Assembly (NCBI GenBank): GCA_020975725.1
Contig: QXJR01000017.1
Coordinates: forward strand, 51,001 to 115,000
Length of the DNA: 64,000 bases
From: Picocystis sp. L7
Lineage: Eukaryota > Chlorophyta > Picocystophyceae > Picocystales > Picocystaceae
Direction: 5' to 3'
The position numbers were made by a program, and so were the translations under genes. The notes below the pieces were generated by a model. The model did no database searches, had not been told where the DNA came from, and saw only the letters and a program-made list of their open reading frames with translations. Below, in pieces: positions 59,539-64,000 of the stretch; positions within the stretch are counted from its first letter, which is position 1, and each line of letters starts with the position of its first letter.

Positions 59539-60990
59539 TTATTCACTCGCAGCTTCAGGCTGCATGGCAGTTGGCCCAGATGGACGTCCCACATCAGGCT
59601 CGGTTGGCCCGTCTATTTTCTCGGGGGCTCCTTCCAGATTTTCGGGCACGCAACCGTTCCCACCTTCGGCATCTGGACCGTTACAACAAGGTGCTACGGG
59701 CTCACGAGCTTCCGTGCTGTCTGCACCGGGGCGTGTTGGACTTGGATTAGCACTCCCATTTTGATCAACGACCTGCTCTTCGGGTCTTGCACCTTCATTG
59801 TTTCCATCCCAACCCTGCTCGCCTCTCGCGGCGTCTCGCCCATCCTTTGCTGCAGCACTGTCCCTCTTGTTTTGCGGCTGCTTTTGATGCCCTCTCCTAC
59901 GCAAGGCGTTCCCCCAGTTCGTGAACTTAAAATTTCTCTCATTCAAGGACCTCAACCAGACTGCCATGGTCTTTTCGGCCTCCTCGGTTTCTGCAATGTG
60001 CTTGTAAATGAAGTCTTTCTTGAAATTGCTCACTGACTCTGCATAGTCGTTCATGTTCAGGTTCTCATGTATGCTGCCAAAGCGTTTGTTGTAAGAATCA
60101 AAGACAGCTTCTACCAGGAAGAGACCCAGCTCAGGAGCCAAGGGTACATTGACCGATATATCCTTCCGGTAGGCTTCCTCTATGCAAGTTTCGGGGGCAA
60201 CACCACGCACGATTGCCAGCGCAAGCCCTATCATTTTCCTTATCTGGTGCAGCACGAAACTCTGGCCTAGTACCGTGCAGGCGACAAACTTGCGCCCGTG
60301 GATGTCAAAAGGCTCCCCAACTGTGAAGGACAAAATGTGTCGCAGTGCTTGTGGCTCGTGTGCATCCACACCCTGTGTGAAATTGTGAAAGTTATGCGTT
60401 CCTACGTATTGATTGAGGATTCCATTGAATCTCTCCTTCAGCTCTACGGTGAATTCAATGTCGTTCGTGACACCATACTGGAGAGGTTTGCCGTTTTGTT
60501 CGTAGTACGATTTTTCTCTGCATTGTTCCGAATCGAATGCAAAGAGTGGGAGCACGTACTCGTACCTCCTCCTGTCGCATAGCTTCCTGGCGTCGAATCC
60601 GTTCGTGACACGTTTGAATCCGAGTGCACGAATCTGCTGTGGGAGGTGTTGGTTGATTCGTTCGATGACGCCGTCGGGCTTGATGATCATTTTCAAAGAC
60701 ACCACCTGCCCAACAGCCGACACCCCTTTGTCTGTCCTGGCCGCTCGCATCCATGATATGTTGGCGAACTTCCCACGATTGTCGTCGGTGATGCCGCCGG
60801 CTTTCCAGATGGCATCTTCCAGGACTTCTTCGATGGTGGCCATGCCAGGATTCCGCTGCATGCCGCTGTATCCCTTTCCCAGGTAGCTGAGGAACAGTGC
60901 CACCTTCCTCTTCTTCTTCGGATTGAGTGCTGGCTCCTCTGCCTCCACCCGAGCGCGTTTCGAAGCACGTTCCTCCGCCGCCGCCTCCAT
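59539..60990 (-). CDS. PUS1: tRNA pseudouridine synthase PUS1 (TruA family)
   Basis: A 483-residue TruA-family enzyme that isomerises uridine in tRNAs and other RNAs in nucleus or mitochondria. The catalytic Asp lies in MRAARTDKGVSAVGQVVSLK. Other signatures are VALFLSYLGKGYSGMQRNPG, near the start, FDARKLCDRRRYEYVLP, YVGTHNFHNFTQGV and GQSFVLHQIRKMIGLALAIV. A nuclear-signal-like NPKKKRKV lies at about 23-30. The last ~120 residues are disordered and rich in Pro, Glu, Gly and Asp. The start at 60990 is the first ATG near the domain; longer open reading upstream is unconserved. Confidence 0.95.
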   Translation of the reverse strand: MEAAAEERASKRARVEAEEPALNPKKKRKVALFLSYLGKGYSGMQRNPGMATIEEVLEDAIWKAGGITDDNRGKFANISWMRAARTDKGVSAVGQVVSLKMIIKPDGVIERINQHLPQQIRALGFKRVTNGFDARKLCDRRRYEYVLPLFAFDSEQCREKSYYEQNGKPLQYGVTNDIEFTVELKERFNGILNQYVGTHNFHNFTQGVDAHEPQALRHILSFTVGEPFDIHGRKFVACTVLGQSFVLHQIRKMIGLALAIVRGVAPETCIEEAYRKDISVNVPLAPELGLFLVEAVFDSYNKRFGSIHENLNMNDYAESVSNFKKDFIYKHIAETEEAEKTMAVWLRSLNERNFKFTNWGNALRRRGHQKQPQNKRDSAAAKDGRDAARGEQGWDGNNEGARPEEQVVDQNGSANPSPTRPGADSTEAREPVAPCCNGPDAEGGNGCVPENLEGAPEKIDGPTEPDVGRPSGPTAMQPEAASE

Positions 60991-62627
60991 CGTCGGCCAG
61001 TTCGACTCTGTCACTCGGGGTGGTGAACCAACCCGTTGGTTCACAACACACCCACACGAAAGCTGGAACACAAGGCTTTCGAAGACAACCCACATCCAAT
61101 TGGGATGGAGGAAAGTGGAAGATGTGGGAGGATAGGATTGGACATTGGACACATAGAGCAGGAGTCGCCATCGAACATTCCTATGGTGCAAGAAGTAGCC
61201 ACGTGCCCGTGCATGATATGGGATGCAGAAAGATGTAACCTCATGAGACGAAACGTCGACATCGGCGGTATGGAGCAGAGGCACGTCTTGGCCATCCATT
61301 GCCCAAAAGGAAGATAAATGCTTGTTTTCGCGGTTCTTTCCTTAAGGTTATTGAAAACCAAAACGGGTTTATTGCTCCTGCCGTACCACATCACCAATCT
61401 TCTGTCGATAAGCTAGCTCCGGACTTTTCACATTGTCCACTTGGTGAGACTCCTGTACTTCAATCGATTTCGTCAATGAAGGATTGGACATGCTTGACGT
61501 GCGTGAAAGGCACACCCTCGTCCATACATGCCTAACTTTCGGATTTAAATCCTCGCCCAAAGGTGTGCACGAATGAGTAAAGACGTAGCGATGCATTGAC
61601 TGTAACACGTAGCCATACGGATTCGCATGGAAGATTAGTACCAACGGCAACCATGGAATTAACATGGAATCAATTGCACGGACCCTCAAGGGTAAGGTTT
61701 ACGATTGTTCGAGCACGTTCCCTTGAACAATGGCACTGCCACAACTATGCATTAATTCAAAGAAATGGTTCTTGATTGATTGGTGTCATTCCTGTCTACT
61801 ACAAAACGTTCACAAGGCGAGTGCGTGATGAGCTTGCCCTCCGGTTGCACTTTGAGTACCACTATCTACCGTGAGGGGGCCTTCTTTCACGTCACGCCAA
61901 TCCGTCCTCTACTTTTGTTGCATCCCAACCCTGGGCAACGTTGACTGTTCATCCCACACGTAGGTGTCCTCGCCCATCTTGTGCATTTCTTTGCTTGAAC
62001 AAATCCATCTTTTTGGCGGAAACGGCATTCTGTAACATGTGGCAAGCCAAGACCGATAGCATGCATTAATACTCATCTACACGTGTGAACAAAAGCATGC
62101 ACCTAAACAGGGAAACATGCACCTAATAGCCCTTACATGCTACTGTTGCGACATTGAAAACAGCCATGCGTCATGTCATCGTCGTGCACTCTCCCCACAT
62201 CCCTCATCAACCAAACAAAGCTGCCTGTTGGCACATGTTGAATTGGAAGTAGAAACCCTGCGGACGGCAAGAGGAAGCTAATGTGACTTGGCGGAGTCCG
62301 TTTGGCCCTGCATGCACAAGCTGGCTCGATCTTCTCGACTTGATGCAGGGTTCCCCTGAAGAATGAGACAGAAACACTAGTGACACATCACCTACCCTTG
62401 ACTTGCTACGGATGATTCCAGGGTACGAGGACGAGAATCAGGTCAACCCTTCCACTGAAGGAATGCATTCATTACAGCCCACCTGCTGAAGCCTGGAGTG
62501 CAGACACCGAGTGCGAAACTTCGAGGTCCTCGCACCTACATCTTTCCCACGTTCCCGTTTCAAATCAAGGATACCTCGCCCTTTATACACACACTTTCCA
62601 GCATTTCTATGCACCAGTTCCACGGAC
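60991..62627. other. Gene-poor interval between PUS1 and bL32
   Basis: About 1.6 kb, AT rich from about 61300 to 62400, with no supported gene. Frames are short. It resembles the other AT-rich blocks of the window in composition, but no transposon protein is recognisable. Confidence 0.4.
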
Positions 62628-62984
62628 CTATTGGTTCGCTGCAGCTGCTTGGACCTGCATAGTGTGCATCCCACAGCTCTCACACCACACGTGCGGCATT
62701 TTGACCTTTCCGCAAGCCGAGCATCGCGAGGCCGTCGACTGGAAGGGAATGGCACGGTGTATGTTTCTCTTTTTCTTCCTCGAGGACGTGACTCTTCTCT
62801 TCGGCGCAGCGAGCAGCTCGCACGCACAGTCTTCTTCGGCAGTTTCCGCCGCACGTGCGGCGACGGGCAGCGCACCTGGCGGCGGCGCGGGCATGGTCGC
62901 GGGTGCCGTGGACGCGTTCACGGAAGGTGTCTTGCTCCAGGCCAGGGCTCGGTGGAGCGCATCCTTCGCTTTCCTTCGCAGCAT
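62628..62984 (-). CDS. Organellar ribosomal protein bL32 (probably mitochondrial)
   Basis: A large-subunit ribosomal protein. The core APKRRVTSSRKKKRNIHRA is the bL32 N-terminal signature, and the zinc ribbon CSACGKVKMPHVWCESCG has the expected CxxC...CxxC pairs. Together with the leader this gives 118 residues. The leader MLRRKAKDALHRALAWSKTP is an amphipathic, Arg/Lys-rich presequence, typical of mitochondrial import; plastid bL32 is usually encoded in the plastid genome. The ATG at 62984 is preferred because it opens the presequence; the open frame continues to 63203 without conservation. Confidence 0.85.
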   Translation of the reverse strand: MLRRKAKDALHRALAWSKTPSVNASTAPATMPAPPPGALPVAARAAETAEEDCACELLAAPKRRVTSSRKKKRNIHRAIPFQSTASRCSACGKVKMPHVWCESCGMHTMQVQAAAANQ

Positions 62985-64000
62985 GTCGGACGTGCGTGCG
63001 TGGTCCTCGTCCAATTTCGATTCTGCATCGGTTCGGACGTCGGTCCCCTCATTTCCCCTCTCTTCCCTGTCCCCCTCCGAGCCCCCTCCCGGTTCCCTGG
63101 AAGGATCGACCGTACGGAAGACGAGGGTACGGTTCGAGAGGCATGCGCTCGCCACAGGGGCGGTAGATGTGGACGGCGTTGGGGTCGGGTGGCAGGGACG
63201 CACCCAAGGAACGCACGTTCGAGTGGATGTCCCTCTTGCAGGCTGACCTTGGTACCCGAAAAAACAGGCTCAGTGACCCTCCGCACATGGGGTCGCTTGT
63301 ACGAGGTCCTGGGGTACTATGAGGAAGGAGGGTTGCGAATGCACAAGCCGACTCGACGCACGCGTCGAGCCGCGTCTCGTTGCATCCTTCGCGGCTGTCT
63401 CCTTTCCTCGCTTCGCTCCAGCGAACCTCGACGGCGTTGACACGATCCACGGATCGGTCACGTCCCGAGGGCGCCTCGGAGAGCGATCCCACGAACGCGA
63501 CGGTAACACACCATCCGTTTGCGGTTTCTTTCTTTCGAGGTCGTTCCTCGGTTGTTCGAGCAGTAGCTCGATGAGTGACAAGGCTTTCGGGCGGGCTGAG
63601 GCCGATGGCGGGCGGGGAAAACCGCACGAGTTGGACAAGCGACGGATCGGAAACCTCCGGTTCGCTCTGCTTCTTCGACTCCGTGGACAGGTTCCATCCC
63701 GTCTTGCGTTTCATCCGACCACCGGTCCAGGACCAGCGCTTTTCTCTCCCTCTCGTCGACGCATTCGTTTGGGTCGGTCGAGAAACAAAGGAGAAAGCGT
63801 ACCTCCCCGAAGGCGAAACAAAGCGATGGACCGTTCTCTTCGACGAGAGAGCGTGCCGTTTCCACGGCTGTCGCCGCCGTTTTCCCACCGATGCTCGGTT
63901 CGACGCGCCTTTCGAAACCACCCTTCCATGGGAGACCTGAAACACGGTTCCTAGAAGGGATGGATCGAAGGACGTGACCCGAGCTCGATATGTGAAAGCG
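62985..64000. other. Right-end region, no gene supported
   Basis: About 1 kb. Several overlapping frames on both strands lack any recognised signature. It holds the bL32 upstream region. A gene truncated by the window edge cannot be excluded. Confidence 0.4.

Noticed and set aside
62511-63440. Plus-strand frame of 309 codons opposite bL32
   Set aside because: The minus strand here encodes the bL32 signature and zinc ribbon; the plus frame has no domain.

Overview
The window is nuclear DNA of a photosynthetic eukaryote, most likely a unicellular alga with a compact, intron-poor genome. The evidence is about 28 supported protein genes on both strands, mostly single exon; nine short spliceosomal introns (74-392 nt) that I could place by homology and frame; a eukaryotic tRNA-Glu; eukaryote-only proteins (MLH1, YY1-like factor, KIN17, DDX55/SPB4, NOLC1, LC8, NC2-beta/Dr1, RRP41, NAA60, diflavin reductase); and plastid or plant-type proteins (DXS, PDF1B-like deformylase, monofunctional GARS with a leader, DUF1350 hydrolase, phytol/dolichol kinase-like protein, plant-type HIG1 protein). 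I cannot decide between a red-algal and an early green placement from this sequence alone.

Layout. 0-6.5 kb: MLH1, tRNA-Glu(TTC), a phytol/dolichol-kinase-like membrane protein, and a fused pfkB nucleoside-kinase/LOG phosphoribohydrolase. 7.5-12.8 kb: VTT-domain protein, GARS, a YY1-like zinc-finger factor, peptide deformylase and a three-exon thioredoxin. 14-21.5 kb: KIN17, a GRAM-like protein, a coiled-coil (possibly KxDL) protein with an acidic tail, a 77-bp tandem repeat, the DEAD-box helicase DDX55/SPB4 and a HIG1 protein. 22-27.5 kb: an AT-rich gene-poor block, DXS, and a ZIP metal transporter. 28-32.1 kb: a transposon nest with a probable long LTR and a decayed Ty1/copia element. 32.5-36 kb: a second ZIP paralogue and a DOMON-cytochrome b561 protein, which lie between two inverted copies of a ~310-bp LTR. 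38-46.8 kb: NOLC1/SRP40 with a large 54-bp repeat, a Q/P-rich protein, a DUF1350 hydrolase, a peptidoglycan-binding-domain membrane protein and a class IV aminotransferase. 48.2-57.7 kb: an NDOR1-like diflavin reductase, NAA60-like acetyltransferase, a TLC-domain protein preceded by a long purine-only-like repeat, dynein light chain LC8, guanylate kinase and a plant-type glycine-zipper membrane protein. 57.8-63 kb: NC2-beta, RRP41, PUS1 and organellar ribosomal protein bL32.

Functions. The genes are mainly housekeeping: genome maintenance (MLH1, KIN17), ribosome and RNA biogenesis (DDX55, NOLC1, RRP41, PUS1, bL32), organelle protein maturation and isoprenoid, purine and nucleotide metabolism (PDF, DXS, GARS, guanylate kinase, kinase-LOG), transcription control (YY1-like, NC2-beta) and membrane transport or redox (ZIP pair, cytochrome b561, diflavin reductase, thioredoxin). 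Neighbouring genes are not obviously co-functional, and many pairs are convergent with 60-170 bp between stop codons.

The most notable observations are the kinase-LOG fusion, a recurring GAAGTTAA motif 20-69 bp upstream of five plus-strand start codons, an almost invariant CTGAC branch point in all placed introns, and the inverted LTR pair around the ZIP2-b561 block.
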